Shown here: in pieces, positions 36,969 through 48,688 of the stretch
Position numbering within the stretch: the first letter of the stretch is position 1
Layout of the letters: each line of letters begins with the position of its first letter
NCBI RefSeq assembly: GCF_018446385.1
Contig: NC_056002.1
Coordinates: 32,722,636-32,786,635 of the forward strand
Direction of reading: 5' to 3'
DNA from: Zingiber officinale
Taxonomy: Eukaryota > Streptophyta > Magnoliopsida > Zingiberales > Zingiberaceae
DNA length: 64,000 bases
Program-made: the position numbers and the translations under genes
Notes under the pieces: generated by a model
What the model was told of the DNA's origin: nothing
The model's input: the letters and a program-made list of their open reading frames with translations, nothing else
The model's database searches: none

Positions 36969-37010
36969 GTCCCACATCCGATATTTTTGAAGTAGATGAA
37001 GCTTTTATTA
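36969..37010 (+). promoter_or_regulatory. snRNA-type promoter of U3 copy a
   Basis: Upstream sequence element GTCCCACATCCG (36969-36980; plant consensus RTCCCACATCG with one extra base) and TATA-like TTTTATTA (37003-37010), 22 bases apart. The RNA start at 37034 is 31 bases from the first base of the TATA-like box. This short spacing is the type used by RNA polymerase III in plants. Confidence 0.8.
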
Positions 37011-37033
37011 TTGCAGTGGAAGCAAAGTCAAGC

Positions 37034-37154
37034 ATGACCTTACTTGAACAGGATCTGTTCTATAGGCTCGTACAACTGTATCCTTGAGTGTAAAGGAGAC
37101 AGGCAACCACTCTGGTTGATGATGTAAAATCTCGAGATCAGAGCATGATTAACG
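37034..37154 (+). pseudogene. U3: U3 snoRNA gene fragment, copy a
   Basis: The first about 121 nt of a plant U3 snoRNA, which guides early cleavages of pre-rRNA in the nucleolus. Seen: start ATGACCTTACTTGAACAGG (plant U3 begins ACGACC), the box A region 'tctgttctataggctcgtac', 'ggagacaggcaaccactctg', a box C'-like TGATGAT, and a box B-like 'agagcatgatt'. The 3' half with boxes C and D is gone. The promoter is intact in spacing, but the product cannot be a full U3. Confidence 0.85.
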
Positions 37155-37205
37155 ACAATTGGAATAAGAACAAGAATTATATTATGAGTGTTTGGTTTAA
37201 ATCGA

Positions 37206-38042
37206 TAGCCTAAACCATGAAAACGGGGTTGTGGGAGAGCAATACAAGCGTCGTGCTGCTAGGCGAAGCGATGGAATGAATGTTGCACCCTAGATGGTGA
37301 AAGTCCAGTAGCCGAAAGCATCACTAGCTTACGCTCTGACCCGAGTAGCATGGGACACGTGGAATCTCGTGTGAATCAGCAAGGACCACCTTACAAGGCT
37401 AAATACTCCTGGGTGAGCGATAGCGAAGTAGTACCGTGAGGGAAAGGTGAAGAGAACCCTCATTGGGGAGTGAAATAGAACATGAAACCGTGAGCTCCCA
37501 AGCAGTGGGAGGAGAATATGATTTATGACCGCGTGCCTATTGAAGAATGAGCCGGCGACTCACAGGCAATGGCTCGGTTAAGGGAACCCACCGGAGTCGT
37601 AGCGAAAGCGAGTCTTCATAGGGCGATTGCCACTACTTATGGACCTAAACCTGGGTGATTTATCCATGACCAGGATGAAGCTTGGGTGAAACTAAGTGGA
37701 GATCCGAACTGACTGATGTTAAAGAATCAGCGGATGAGTTGTGGTTAGGGGTGAAATGCCACTCAAACCCAGAGCTAGTTGGTTCTCCCCGAAATGCGTT
37801 GAGGCGCAGCAGTTGACTAGACATCTAGGGGTAAAGCACTGTTTTGGTGCGGGTCGCGAAAGCAGTACCAAATCGAGGCAAACTCTGAATACTAGATATG
37901 ACCCCCCAAAGAAAATAAGAGGGATCAAGGTCGGCCAGTGAGACGATAGGGGATAAGCTTCATCGTCGAGAGGGAAACAACCCAAATCACCAGGTAAGGC
38001 CCCTAAATGACCGCTCAGTGATAAAGGAGGGAGGGGTGTAGA
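37206..38042 (+). pseudogene. rrn23: Plastid 23S rRNA fragment inserted in nuclear DNA (NUPT)
   Basis: About 837 bp that reads as an internal part of chloroplast 23S rRNA, with landmarks such as 'aacggggttgtgggagagca', 'gaccgagtagcatgg'-like 'gacccgagtagcatggg', 'agtaccgtgagggaaaggtg', 'gggtgaaatgccact' and 'ctaaatgaccgctcagtgat'. It lacks both rRNA ends and has base changes and small length changes against the plastid sequence as I recall it, consistent with a decayed nuclear copy. The left side is U3 spacer, the right side a Ty3-II type LTR piece. The minus-strand frame at 37719-38096 is a shadow of the rRNA. Confidence 0.92.
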
Positions 38043-38215
38043 TGTAATACCATAAATTTCCTCTATGCCAAAAGAGCAAAAATAAATAGGTGACAATAAA
38101 AGAAATAAAAAAAATAGATTTATAAATAACCTTGGGCTAGAATTGAACCCAAGACCTTTTATTTAAGATTAGTTGAAGTTGCCATTAGGGTGGTGGTAAA
38201 GCATCACATTGGGAA
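38043..38215 (+). repeat. Ty3-II type LTR end fragment
   Basis: 'taccataaatttcctctatg' and the following 'gctagaattgaacccaagac' and 'ccattagggtggtggtaaag' are the complement of 17680-17836, so this is the start of the Ty3-II LTR in plus orientation. It is cut by the copia LTR at 38216. Confidence 0.8.
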
Positions 38216-39398
38216 TGTTGGTTGCTATGCGGAATATCATACCGGTTCCACTGTACAAAAATTTTGTACAAGTCCTGAACGTTTACTAACAACCTATTGT
38301 GTTCGTTAGAAATTAAATTAGGAATCGCAAACGAAACTTAACATTATTGATTCCACATTTAACTTATCTGTTCTTAGTGGTTTAGACTTGGATCGCAAAC
38401 GATGCTTAACATTATTGATCCAAATCCACCGATGTTATAAATTCAATTAAATTTTAATTTCTAAAATTGGCTTCCAGGACTGCATGGCGAGGTACTAGGC
38501 CTTCTTGGGTATGGGATCATCCACCACCGCCTAGACAATGCCTTTTAAAGAAATTTAATATTTAATTTCCTTATATAACCCTAGGTTTAACCAAATAGAA
38601 CAATCAAATCACAAATTTGAAAAACATAAAAAACACAAAATCGAATCATAAATTTGAAACCTAGAATCATATGCCTCTTGTGTTTGGTATTTCAAAAACC
38701 ATACAAAGAAAACTAGTATGATGCGGAAAATAATTACTAGTTATACCTTTATTTGTACGTAACAACCTCTTGATCTTCTATCGTATTCTTCTTCTTATCT
38801 TGGACATTGTGTGGGCAACGATCTACCGAGATGAGAACCACCAAGACAACTTTCTTCTTCTATGTTTTGGCCACCAACCTTCAAGCTCCAAGGGATGCAA
38901 GAGCAAAGCCTCCTTTCTCTCCTTCTCCAAGCAAAATCCGGCCACCACAAGAGCTCCAAGAGATGTTGATGTTCGGCCACAAGAAGAAGAAAGGAGAAGA
39001 GAATAGGGTCGGCCACACCAAGGAAGAAAAGAGAGAGGAATAATAGAATATGTGTTGTGAGGTGATGCACCTCTACCGTCTCTTTTATATTACTTGGTCT
39101 TGACAAATAAGGAAATTTAATTATAATTAAAATCTCTTTATATTTCTTGCCATAGGTTAATAAGGAAAATTTAATTAAAAATTCCTTTTAACCCATGCTA
39201 TGGCTAGCCACATCACATGCTCCAAATAAGGCAAGTTTTAAACACAAAATTAAAACTTCCTTATTTGTTTCCGGAAATTTTTAAAATAAAAATTTCTCTA
39301 TTAATTTTCCCTTCATGGTTGGTTATAAAATGAAATTTTATAAATTAAAATCTCTCTATTAAAACATGCAGATGATTTTCAAAAAGGAAAGTTATCTT
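38216..39398 (-). repeat. Copia LTR fragment (variant C)
   Basis: Starts TGTTGGTTGCTATGCGG and matches the LTR at 43514 closely and those at 8009 and 23625 more distantly. It is cut at about 39398. Frames at 38770-39106 on both strands lie in LTR DNA and are not genes. Confidence 0.8.
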
Positions 39399-39660
39399 AA
39401 AATATTTATTAATTAAAATCTCTCTATTAAAATATTTTTAAAATGATTTTCAAATAATTTTAAAATGATTTTCAAATATTTTTAAAATTATTTTCAAATA
39501 GTTTTAAAATGATTTTCAAATAGTTTTAAAAATGATTTTCAAATAGTTTTTAAAATGATTTTTTTAAATGATTTAATTTGATTTTTAATTATTAATTTAA
39601 TTTAATTTGATTTTTAATCATTATTTTAATTTGATTTGATTTTTAATACTTAGTCATCTC
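39399..39660. repeat. AT-rich tandem repeat
   Basis: Repeated 'ttttaaaatgattttcaaat' units of about 20-21 bases, changing to 'aatttaatttgatttttaat' units, at the end of the truncated LTR. Looks like local slippage expansion of LTR sequence. Confidence 0.7.
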
Positions 39661-41353
39661 ACCCGATCTAAATTTTAAATCAGGGAATCCTATAATTTTG
39701 TGAGATGAATTGAGTTCAGTTATAAGATTTGGTTTAACTTTGTGTTAGATTCAGGTTTAGCTTTGGGCTCAACAAATAGGCGTTCTCTGGATAAACTTCT
39801 GGGTTATGGTGAGTCACTTGGACATCATTAAAGTAACCATGCCTTCGAGGTTTTCCAAATAGTTCTATTCACTGAACTTAATATAAAACCTTGGTCTAAC
39901 TGGTTAGGATCCATAAAGGATAGATTCGGTTAGTTCCACTTAGCCAAATGCATCAGGTCAAAGTCATATCTTCCTAGACATGCATAGACTAAACTTCCCT
40001 AACGTACTATCATCCAAAATTTCACCCGTACCATAGGTCAAGTTAAACTTGTTCCCTTTCTAATTAGCTCTAATTACTCTACCGGGTAGCTTGGTTTGGG
40101 TTACCTTGCCGGGTAAGTTAGTTTTGGAGGTGCCAGCTATTCTGGAGCCTCCCCCTACATTATTGATAATTTTATTTAAATTTATAAATTAGATTTGAGT
40201 TATATTTAAATTAAGTTTAGTAAATAAAAGGTACTTGATTATAACTTGGTTTGTAGTGTTTAAGTTTTACTTTAGACTTATAACCCAAGTCTAGATTTTG
40301 TTGATTAGTTAACTTATTAATAATCTTTTCTAACTTATCTATTTTATCTTTTAAGATATTACTTTGTTTCTCTAATTTTCTAAACATTAATTTCTTATGT
40401 TTATTAAATAATTTTAAGTTATTTTTATTTAGATTTGAATTAACTCTATTTATTGTATTGTTGGCAAGCATATCCAATTTTGAAGAGAAATTTATAATAG
40501 AGCAAGCAGGATTATTTAGAGTAACGACATGTGTTGAAAAGATTGGATTTTCATATAATGTAGATTTATTTACCTTGATTTTTCTCCCTGGATTATTGGG
40601 TCTTATTTCTGGGCATTGTCTTTTGCAGTGACCCATTCGTTTGCACTTAGAGCATTCAATGTGCTTCTTCCCTTCCCTGATCATTTTCTCCTTCTCCTCC
40701 GATTGTGCCAATCGAATCTTATGAGTAGGGCACTCGTTTCTATAGTTCCCTCTCTCCCTACACTTAAAACAAGTTATGTGAAATTTACAATTTGAATTTA
40801 TAATTTTACCTTTAAGATCCATGATAGGATTCTCCCCCTTTACTGTTTCCATTTAGAATTCTGACTCAGATTCAGATATCTTGTCTTTGGCCATCAGTGC
40901 TATGACAACGGTATGCTCTGATTCTTCTGAGTCTGGTTCGGTGGTTGACTCTGGGGATTCAAATTCAGATTCGGACTCAGGTTCTATTTGATCTTCTGGC
41001 TCTGAAGGGATCTCATAAAGCTTGAGCAATTTCTCCCAAAGCTCCTTAGCATTGTTGAACTTTCCAACTCGATCAAGATCTGAATTTGTTAGTCCGCATA
41101 AGAGAATATGAGTTGCTTTTGCATTTGCCTTGAATGTCCTTATTGTTTGTGCATCCCACTTGTCACACGTGATGGGTACACCTTCTTCAGTGGGGAGAAT
41201 AAATCCAATATGGACTATGGTCCATATTTCTGCTTCGGTCTTCAGTTGGTGCTCCACCTGGTCTTTCCAGTATCTGAAATTCTCGTCGGACAGAAGTGGT
41301 AGGTATGTGGAGTTGTACCCATCTTCGTAGGCCATTAAGAAGGAATCTCGCAA
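39661..41353 (-). pseudogene. SIRE-like copia gag region, second element (fossil)
   Basis: The frame at 40853-41353 has a copia gag domain ('ENFRYWKDQVEHQL', 'FNNAKELWEKLLKLYEIPSE') and an acidic tail of E/S/P repeats. The frame at 40217-40852 has two knuckle-type cysteine clusters ('CFKCRERGNYRNEC', 'CSKCKRMGHCKRQC') and a lysine- and asparagine-rich coiled-coil-like end. Remnants continue left to about 39661. Pol is not seen. Broken. Confidence 0.8.
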
Positions 41354-41678
41354 AATAAAAACAATAAACCTTGTTCCAAGACTTGGTCTTAGATTAGTAG
41401 TGCGGGAAAAAGATAGAAATAGGAATTCACGAATTTTGAGAAAAAATAATAAAATAATATTAAAATAATATTAAAAAAATATTACCACAAATTTTTGAAA
41501 ATGTGATATTTCGCTAATATGGACCAGTGGTGAAAAGATGACAGTGAATTTTATGAAATTAATTTTGGAGGGAAGAAATAAAAGGAGTAAGGTTTTATTT
41601 TTATCCTAAACGAACGAAAAAACGACGAAAAAAATGCTCGAATGGTAGTTGTACCAATTCAAAGCAACCCCGCTCTAA

Positions 41679-41695
41679 TACCAATTGTTGGATCA
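41679..41695 (-). other. Primer-binding site of the second SIRE-like element
   Basis: Plus-strand 'gctctaataccaat' next to the LTR reads ATTGGTATTAGAGC on the minus strand, an initiator Met tRNA type site. Confidence 0.7.
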
Positions 41696-42851
41696 AAAGC
41701 GCTAGAGGGGGGGGGGGGGTGAATAGCACTCGTGACTTTCACTCGTTTCAGATTCATAAAACAATCGAGAATTAACAGCGGAAATAATAAAACACACAGA
41801 AGGACCCAAGTGGTTTTACTTGGTTCAGAGCCTTGGGTGACTCCTACTCCAAGGCCCACGCTCGTTGAGCATTTACTTTGGGCAATTCACTATCAGATCG
41901 TAAAGTATAAATGTGTATTACAGAATTGAAATATTAAAGCTATACCGACAACAGAATTAGCGAAAATAAAGATCCGGGTCGTCGGGGACTTGTCGTAGCT
42001 TTGTCGGAGTGTCTCGTTGACAACACGTTGCAGTAGGATCACTTGAGAACTGATATCTTAATCTGCTGCTCAAACAACCCTTTTAAATAGTGCTGGAGGC
42101 GCCTCCAACACCATCCAAGGTGCCTCCAACATGCCGAGTCAACCGCGTGGATCAGTGCTGAACAGTTCGTCTCTTATCCTGCTTGAGATGCCTCCATGGC
42201 CACTCTAAGGCACCTCTAAGCTCTGGTCCAAGGCGCCTCCAGCTCCGTCTGAGGCGCCTCTAGCTCCTCTTCACAGCCAGCTAACACTCTGCACCCGAGG
42301 CGCCTCCAAGCTCCATGGAGGTGCCTCAGACACTGTTCATCCAAGCCTTGCCTTGCTCATTTATCCCTGCAAAACATGTTAGTTCACCAAACACACACAT
42401 ACCCTGCAAGACAAAGTTAGCACACATAAAATATAGTAAAAGCAATGATTGACAATCTCCGAACTGTTCGGTTCTGACTTTGGATTTCCTACCGGAAACC
42501 CTAGGTCAAACCGACGCCGACTGTTCCCGCTTCCGGGGAACACGTCCTCACCTACTTCCCTCAGGAGAGATTACCTGATGTCAGTCCGGTCCTCCTGACT
42601 GACTGGACTTTCCGCCTAGGGTTACCACCCCTAAGACCTAAGGTTGCCGCCCCTTAGGGTTTTCCTCCACCTAGGATTGTCACCCCCTAGGACCTAAGGT
42701 TACCACCCCTTAGGATTTTCACTTGCCTAACCGCAGTAGGACTTCCCTGAAACCTCATTTAAGCACGTTAGATAACAAGGAATCCTAACTTTGAATCCCT
42801 TTGTCATTATAAAAACTTGGGTTCGATCGTCGGATGCTTCTCGCACCAACA
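41696..42851 (-). repeat. 5' LTR of the second SIRE-like element, 1156 bp
   Basis: Plus-strand limits are TGTTGGATCA and TCGCACCAACA, so it reads TGTTGGTGCGAG on the minus strand. It contains a G run (41708-41720) and a cluster of self-complementary 'gaggcgcctcc' motifs (42090-42330). No partner LTR is present. Confidence 0.78.
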
Positions 42852-43513
42852 GAGGGAGGCATTCAGAGCCAACACGCAAGTTTGTTGCATCACTTACAAA
42901 CCAGTAATGGAGACCGTAAAATTTTTTTACTAATTCCTCTCCCACTTAGTTATTTAAGGTGAGAAATTTTAACTATGCAAGCGCGCATCACGGCAAATAA
43001 AACAACAAATATGAAAAAATAATTTTCCAACTATTATGGCATTTTCCATCACTGTCCTTTGCGTGTTGCCAACCCTAGCTGTTGCCATCTTTAGCCACCG
43101 CAATCGGGTCCAGTCGCCGCATCCGTCTTGCTTCTTTTTCCACTGCATCTCTAGTTCTCAAAAAGTACCACGCCTCGCAAGGATACGATCCGCGACAAAA
43201 ATAGAATTTTACATTTATCGATCCTATATTTCACAAAGGAATGTACATGTAATCTAGATCAAAGCAAAGATGTAAAATCCTAAAACTAATACAGTTCCTG
43301 CTGTATTTAATACATACAATCATGCACACACAAAAATGCCCTTGACATGTCCAAGGGTCCAATCAAACACAATATCTATAAGCCATAATAGTTGGAGCCT
43401 GCAACCACAGAGTTAGCACATCCTACTATTATCCTACCTAAATTATGTATGACATGTGCATAATTAAACTGAAAACCAAACACACAGAGGTAAATCCTAA
43501 CTTTGATACCAAT
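42852..43513 (-). other. Leader-like internal region of a copia element
   Basis: Ends at plus-strand 'ctttgataccaat' directly before the LTR at 43514. On the minus strand this is ATTGGTATCAAAG, a primer-binding-site-like motif, so this stretch looks like the leader of a minus-strand element. I see no supported coding region. Frames at 42727-42945 and 43036-43257 have no recognisable domain. Confidence 0.5.
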
Positions 43514-45340
43514 TGTTGGTTGTTATGCGGAATATCATACTGGTTCCCCTATACAAAAATTTTGTACAAGTTCTAAACCTTTACTAACAACCTATTGTGT
43601 TCTTTAGAAATTAAATTAGAAATCGCAAACGGAACTGAACATTATTGATTCCAAATTTAACTTATCTGTTCTTAGTGGTTTAGACTTGGATCGCAAACGA
43701 TACTTAACATTATTGATCCAAATCCACCCATGTTATAAATTCAATTAAATATTAATTTCTAAAATTGGCTTCCAGGACTGCATAACGAGGTACTAGGCCT
43801 TCTTGGGTATGGGATCATCCACCACCACCTAGACAAAGCCTTTTAAAGAAATTTAATATTTAATTCCTTATATAACCCTAGGTTTAACCAAATAGAACAA
43901 TCGAATCACAAATTTAAAAAACATAAAAAACACAAACTCGAATCACAAATTTGAAACCTAGAATCATATGCCTCTTGTGTTTGGTATTTCAAAAACCATA
44001 CAAAGAAAACTAGTATGATGCGGAAAATAATTACTAGATATACCTTTCTTTGTATGCAACAACCTCTTGATCTTCTATCGTATTTCTCTTCTTATCTCGG
44101 ATGTTGTGTGGGCAACGATCTATCGATATGAGAACCACCAAGACAACTTCCTTCTTCTATGTTTCGGCCACCAACCTTCAAGCTCCAAGGGATGCAAGAG
44201 CAAAACCTCCTTTCTCTCCTTCTCCAAGCAAAATTTGGCCACCACAAGAGCTCCAAGAGATGTTGAGGTTCGGCCACAAGAAGAATAAAGGAGAAGATAA
44301 TAGGGTCGGCCACACCAAGGAAGAAAAGAGAGAGGAATAATAGAATATGTGTTGTGAGGTGAGGCACCTCTACCCTCTCTTTTATATTACTTGGTCTTGG
44401 CAAATAAGGAAATTTAATTATAATTAAAATCTCCTTATATTCCTTGCCATAGGTTAATAAGGAAAATTTAATTAAAAATTCTTTTTAACCCATCTTATGG
44501 CCGGCCACATCACATGCTCTAAATAAGGTAAGTTTTTAAAACAAAATTAAAACTTCCTTATTTGTTTCCGGAAATTTTTAAAATAAAAATTTCTCTATTA
44601 ATTTTCCCTTCATGGTTGGTTATAAAAGGAAATTTTATAAATTAAAATATCTCTATTAAAACATGCAGATGATTTCCAAAAAGGAAAGTTATCTTTAAAA
44701 TTAAAATCTTTCCTCTCAATCTACAAATAAGGAAAGATATCAAATCTTTTCTTAATCTTTTGTAGAAACTATAATAGGAAAGATTTAATTTTAAAACTCT
44801 CTTTTAAATCATTAAGATGGTTACAAAAAAGGAAAGTTTTATCAAAAATTAAAATCCTCCTTTTAACTACAAATAAGGAAAGATATCTAACCTTTCACTT
44901 AATATTTTGTAGAAAGCTATAAAAGGAAATATTTAAATTTTAAACTCTCTTTTAAAACCATGATATCCACATAAGAAAAGATTAAAAAAAATAAAATCCT
45001 TTTATTTTCTTGTGGTCGACCCACCTAGCTTGAGCTTCAAGCATTGGCTGGCCACCACAATGGCTCAACCCTTTGGCTTTGGCCGACCTAAGCTTGAACT
45101 CCAAGCTTGGCTTGGCCGGCCACCTAAGGTTGGGTAAGAAGGTGGGTATTTGGTGGATATAATTCTCTATATATAAGAGACTACGATAGGGACCAAGAGG
45201 AGGAATTGGTTTTGGTCTCCCGATGAAATTAAGCTTTCTATGTTCGCCCCGAACACCCAACTTAATTTCATCAATAATAATTCATACCACTAAAAAATCA
45301 TTATTGAACTACCACACCAATCCCAAATTACATTTTGGGC
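43514..45340 (-). repeat. Copia LTR fragment (variant D), 5' LTR
   Basis: Starts TGTTGGTTGTTATGCGG and matches 38216-39398 closely. Its later part ('cttggccggccacctaaggt', 'gagaggaggaattggttttg'-like stretch near 45195) matches the solo LTR at 8009-10437. It is cut at about 45340 by Ty3-II type LTR sequence, so about 1 kb is missing. Frames at 44067-44403 and 44982-45260 are chance frames. Confidence 0.8.
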
Positions 45341-46025
45341 CCCCTCTCGGCCATGTGACATGGTCGTGTGGATACACATGGCCATCACTTGCTCCCTCTC
45401 GGCCAGGGTGCTACGGCCGTGTGGTTTCACACGACCGTGCACCTCTTCCTGTCGACCGTAGTGACACGGTCGTGTGGCTTCACACGGTCGTGCATCTCTT
45501 TTGGTCTCGGTCAAGGTGACACAGCCGTGTGAAGCACACGGTCGTGCACCTCTTCTTCTCGGGTAAGATGACACGACCATGTGGTTTCACACAGTCGTTC
45601 ACCCCTTTGTCACAGCCGAGGTGACATGGCCGTGTGAGACACACAGTCGTGCCCCTCTTCCTCACTGCCAGGTGACACGGTCGTGCCCTGCTCCAGCAAG
45701 GAAGACCTTACACGGCCGTGTGGCGCACACGGTCGTGCCCAAACTTGGGTCTGGTAAGGCCACATGACCGGTCATCACCACACTACCATAGCATGTCCCT
45801 TCACGGGTAGGGCCACAGGGCTGGTTAGGGAAACACGGTCCAGACCCCTCCGCAACTATAGAGTACCTCTCAGCTCTGCTTCGCTCCAAACCATGGTTTA
45901 ACAGTCGAAACAAGTTCAGACTAGATTTCTGAATCGAGCAAAGTGCAAATAACAATGTCCTTAGAAGGTATGGTAAGAGTAACATCCGTGCCCTAAGTTA
46001 GGGTTTCATAAAGTTGGTCGTTATA
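45341..46025 (+). repeat. Ty3-II type LTR, right part
   Basis: Begins with a diverged hairpin minisatellite ('cacggtcgtgtggcttcaca' type units, 45341-45760) and ends 'ggtcgttata', followed by a primer-binding-like 'ttggtattaaacc' and gag. It is the plus-orientation counterpart of 5713-6300 and 15596-16180. Frames at 45223-45985 on both strands follow the repeats and are not genes. Confidence 0.78.
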
Positions 46026-47953
46026 GATTGGTATTAAACCAGGTTCCACCCTTCCGCCACACACATATTAAGCATTGATCATGTAGCTCCCAAGTAAGAC
46101 AGTACCTTCTCATAACTTGTATGCATTTTATTTCTGTTATGATTAGTAAGAAATGCTTGTTAAGATTCAGCATGCTTATAGATGAAAGTAGTAATTATAA
46201 CAAGTAGGAATGAGGAGTGGCTGACGTATGTTTTCACTGATTTTGACTTATGATATGTAGAATGGCTAGAGGGTGACCAGCTAGATAGTCGAGGGTTAAT
46301 GAACCTCAACTAGGGGAAAATGAGTCTGCACCACAGCCCAACCTTTTAGAAGTAGTGGCTCAGTTTCAGAGACAAGTGGCTGAGCAGCAGCAAGTTATTG
46401 CTGCCCTAACTGCTAACCAGCAAGCTTCCCTTGTGGTCCCATCGGAAGTCAATATGGTAACACCTACTATAGCTGAAATACAATCCGTTACACCTGTAGC
46501 CCCAGCAAAAGTGGTGAGGCAAGAAGCATACCTCATCCAGTGGCAAAAACTAAAACTAGAGAATTTCTCTGGCACCAATGAACCATGGGATGCTCAGGCA
46601 TGGTTCAAAACCCTGGAGAGTATAATGGAGCTACTGGATTGGCCGGAGGTAGAAAAGATTAAGTGTGCCTCCTTCTACTTCACTGGGGATGCAAGAATGT
46701 GGTGGGAACGGGTCAAGGCAAAACGAAAGGTAGATCAAATGACCTGCTCTAACTTTGAGACTGAGTTCTTCGAAGAGTTCTTCCATATGCGAGTCACGAA
46801 TTAACAAACATTACAATGAGTTCACGGAATTATGGCAAGGAAGTTTATCAGTAGAGGAAGCCATGAAGAAATTCAATAGGTTGGCTCGCCTATGTCTTGA
46901 GCTGGTCAGCATAGAAAGAGAAAGGGTAAGACTAATGCTGAAGATGCTGAGGCCAGAGATAGCTCTGAATGTAGCTGGCGGAATTAATAGACTGTAGACT
47001 ACAGAAGAGTTGATTAGTAGTGCCCTGATCACGGAGCATTATCTGAACAGTATCAAGCAGCAGAAGCCAGTACTAATAGAGAACAAAGGTCAAGGGAGTT
47101 CTGGCACTCAGAAACCCCAGATTCATGGGTCAACCTGGAAAGGGAGCTCCAAGAGGAAGCAATGGAGTAATAAGAAGGGAGGATCCGTAAACAAGCAACC
47201 TAAGTATGCCACATGTTCCACCTGCGGAAAGATGCATCCTGGAATCTGTCGCAAGGGCACGAGTGACTGTTATACATGTGGTTAAGAGGGGCATATGGCC
47301 AAGAATTGCCCAACCAAGATCAACCTTCCTCCTGCACAACCTGTGCAATATGGAGGCAAGCAGGCACAGCTACACCAGATGCAGGCCGCGTTGGAGGGTC
47401 CTCATATTAGTCAAGGCAGACTGGAAGCTCCACTAAGTTCTACAAATGCTCGAGTTTTCTCCCTTACCAGAGAGGAAGTAGCAAATGCCTCCACCGTTGT
47501 CACAGGTCAGATAGGCATTTTTAATCAATATGCAACTGTGCTATTTGATACTGGGGCAACCCATTTGTTTGTCTCTATAGTTTTGCGGAAAGAATAGATA
47601 TACCCTCGGAGGTCCTAAGGAGACAATTCTTGATGACACTACCCTCGGGAGAGATAATGACATCTACGCACTGGCTACGAGATGTGCCAGTCAAAATTTT
47701 AGACAAAAAACTGTACAACGATCTGATAAAGCTGAACATGTCTGATTACGATGTTATTTTTGGGATGGACTTTCTGAGCAAGTATGGTGCTTCCATAGAG
47801 TGTCATAAGCGAAGAGTCCTATTTCAACCTGAGGCAGAGTCTAAATTTGAGTTAATTGGAGAATCAAGGAAGAGAATCCAAAAATTCTTATCGACCATGA
47901 AGGCTCATAAAATGTTAGCCGACAGATGTGCTGGGTTTCTAGCTCATGTGGTT
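46026..47953 (+). mobile_element. Ty3-II family gag-protease piece
   Basis: Plus-strand copy of the leader, gag (46264-47000), knuckle region (about 47200-47320, 'CSTCGKMHPGICRKGTSDCY'-like) and protease (about 47480-47953, ending '[18 protein letters not shown]' and '[13 protein letters not shown]'). It is very like the same parts of Ty3-II. RT, RNase H and integrase are absent: at 47953 the sequence changes to host gene fragments. Broken in several places. Confidence 0.85.
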
Positions 47954-48067
47954 AGATCCCAGCGCTATACGTTGCTGGCAAAAGATGGAGTTGTCAAAGT
48001 GCTCAACTTGGAGGATGGAGGTGCCTTTACCTTTAGCGGCACCGACGACTTGCTGAAAGTCCTCTAA
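47954..48067 (+). pseudogene. PRXIIE: Peroxiredoxin IIE C-terminal fragment
   Basis: Encodes 37 residues ending in a stop: it starts [18 protein letters not shown] and ends GTDDLLKVL, with [10 protein letters not shown] between. This matches the C-terminus of plant type II peroxiredoxin E, a plastid thiol peroxidase of about 230 residues. The catalytic cysteine region and transit peptide are absent. The frame continues unbroken from the retroelement protease just upstream (open from 47630). It is a gene fragment and not a working peroxidase. The identification rests on recalled family sequence. Confidence 0.78.
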
Positions 48068-48688
48068 CAACCCTTCAACATCATCCCTGTTTCAGGTCCA
48101 TGCTTTTTTTTCTTTGTCTGTTTGCAGTTATCTATTTTTATGATCTCCAAAACTATTGAATTTGGATAAACGAATCATGGTTATGCTTTTTGAAGAATGA
48201 AATATTTAGTATTTCCTAACTTTTTGGAGAACCAACTCAGGCAATTTAATTGACTGCTGATGATTGTTGTGTGTAGACCAATTGTTCGCCCAAATGCTTA
48301 AGAGAACGAAATGCAATATCTGTCATTCATAATCTAGGTGTCTGCTGAAATCTATCATGACCTCTCTACTGATTTTCAAATTAGTCACAATATCTCCAAT
48401 CTGTCGAGTAAGGTAATGAACACGACATTGTTGATTCTTCTTGTATATGATACTAAATGAAAAGCATGCAAAGCTAGATTCCCACAAAGAAATAATTTAT
48501 ACAATTGTAATAACTCATTATTTATATGGTGGTATACTTTAAACAATTGTCGACCTATTTTGAAATTTTAAAAAGGCACAACAAAATCTGCAAATAGAAA
48601 TTTTTTAATACTATCTACATTATCTATCTGGAATCTTCAACAGACGATAAAAATGTTATTGATTTCAATTTCCTATCTTTGTTTCAGG
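48068..48688. other. Gap between gene fragments, possible remnant of upstream HESO1 exons
   Basis: Mostly AT-rich, intron-like DNA. A weak coding-like piece around 48285-48345 (RERNAISVIHNL after a TAG that could be an acceptor) loosely recalls the HESO1 N-terminal region 'DR.TRI.VI..L', but frame and length do not hold up. No exon carrying the catalytic 'GS...GDLD' motif is evident. Confidence 0.35.

Larger units (their letters stand above)
36676..37205 (+). repeat. U3 snoRNA repeat unit, isolated partial copy
   Basis: Matches the about 1-kb U3 units at 52.7-61.5 kb: spacer ('attaatcatgcgaataaatt'), promoter and the first half of the U3 RNA. It then jumps at 37154 to a later spacer segment ('ggaataagaacaagaattat') and ends at 37205 where plastid DNA starts. 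About 300 bp of the unit, with the RNA 3' half, is absent. Confidence 0.8.

Noticed and set aside
37719-38096. Minus-strand frame of 125 codons
   Set aside because: It is antisense to the plastid 23S rRNA fragment.
42727-43257. Two open frames near the second SIRE-like LTR
   Set aside because: No domain, and they span an LTR border and leader region.
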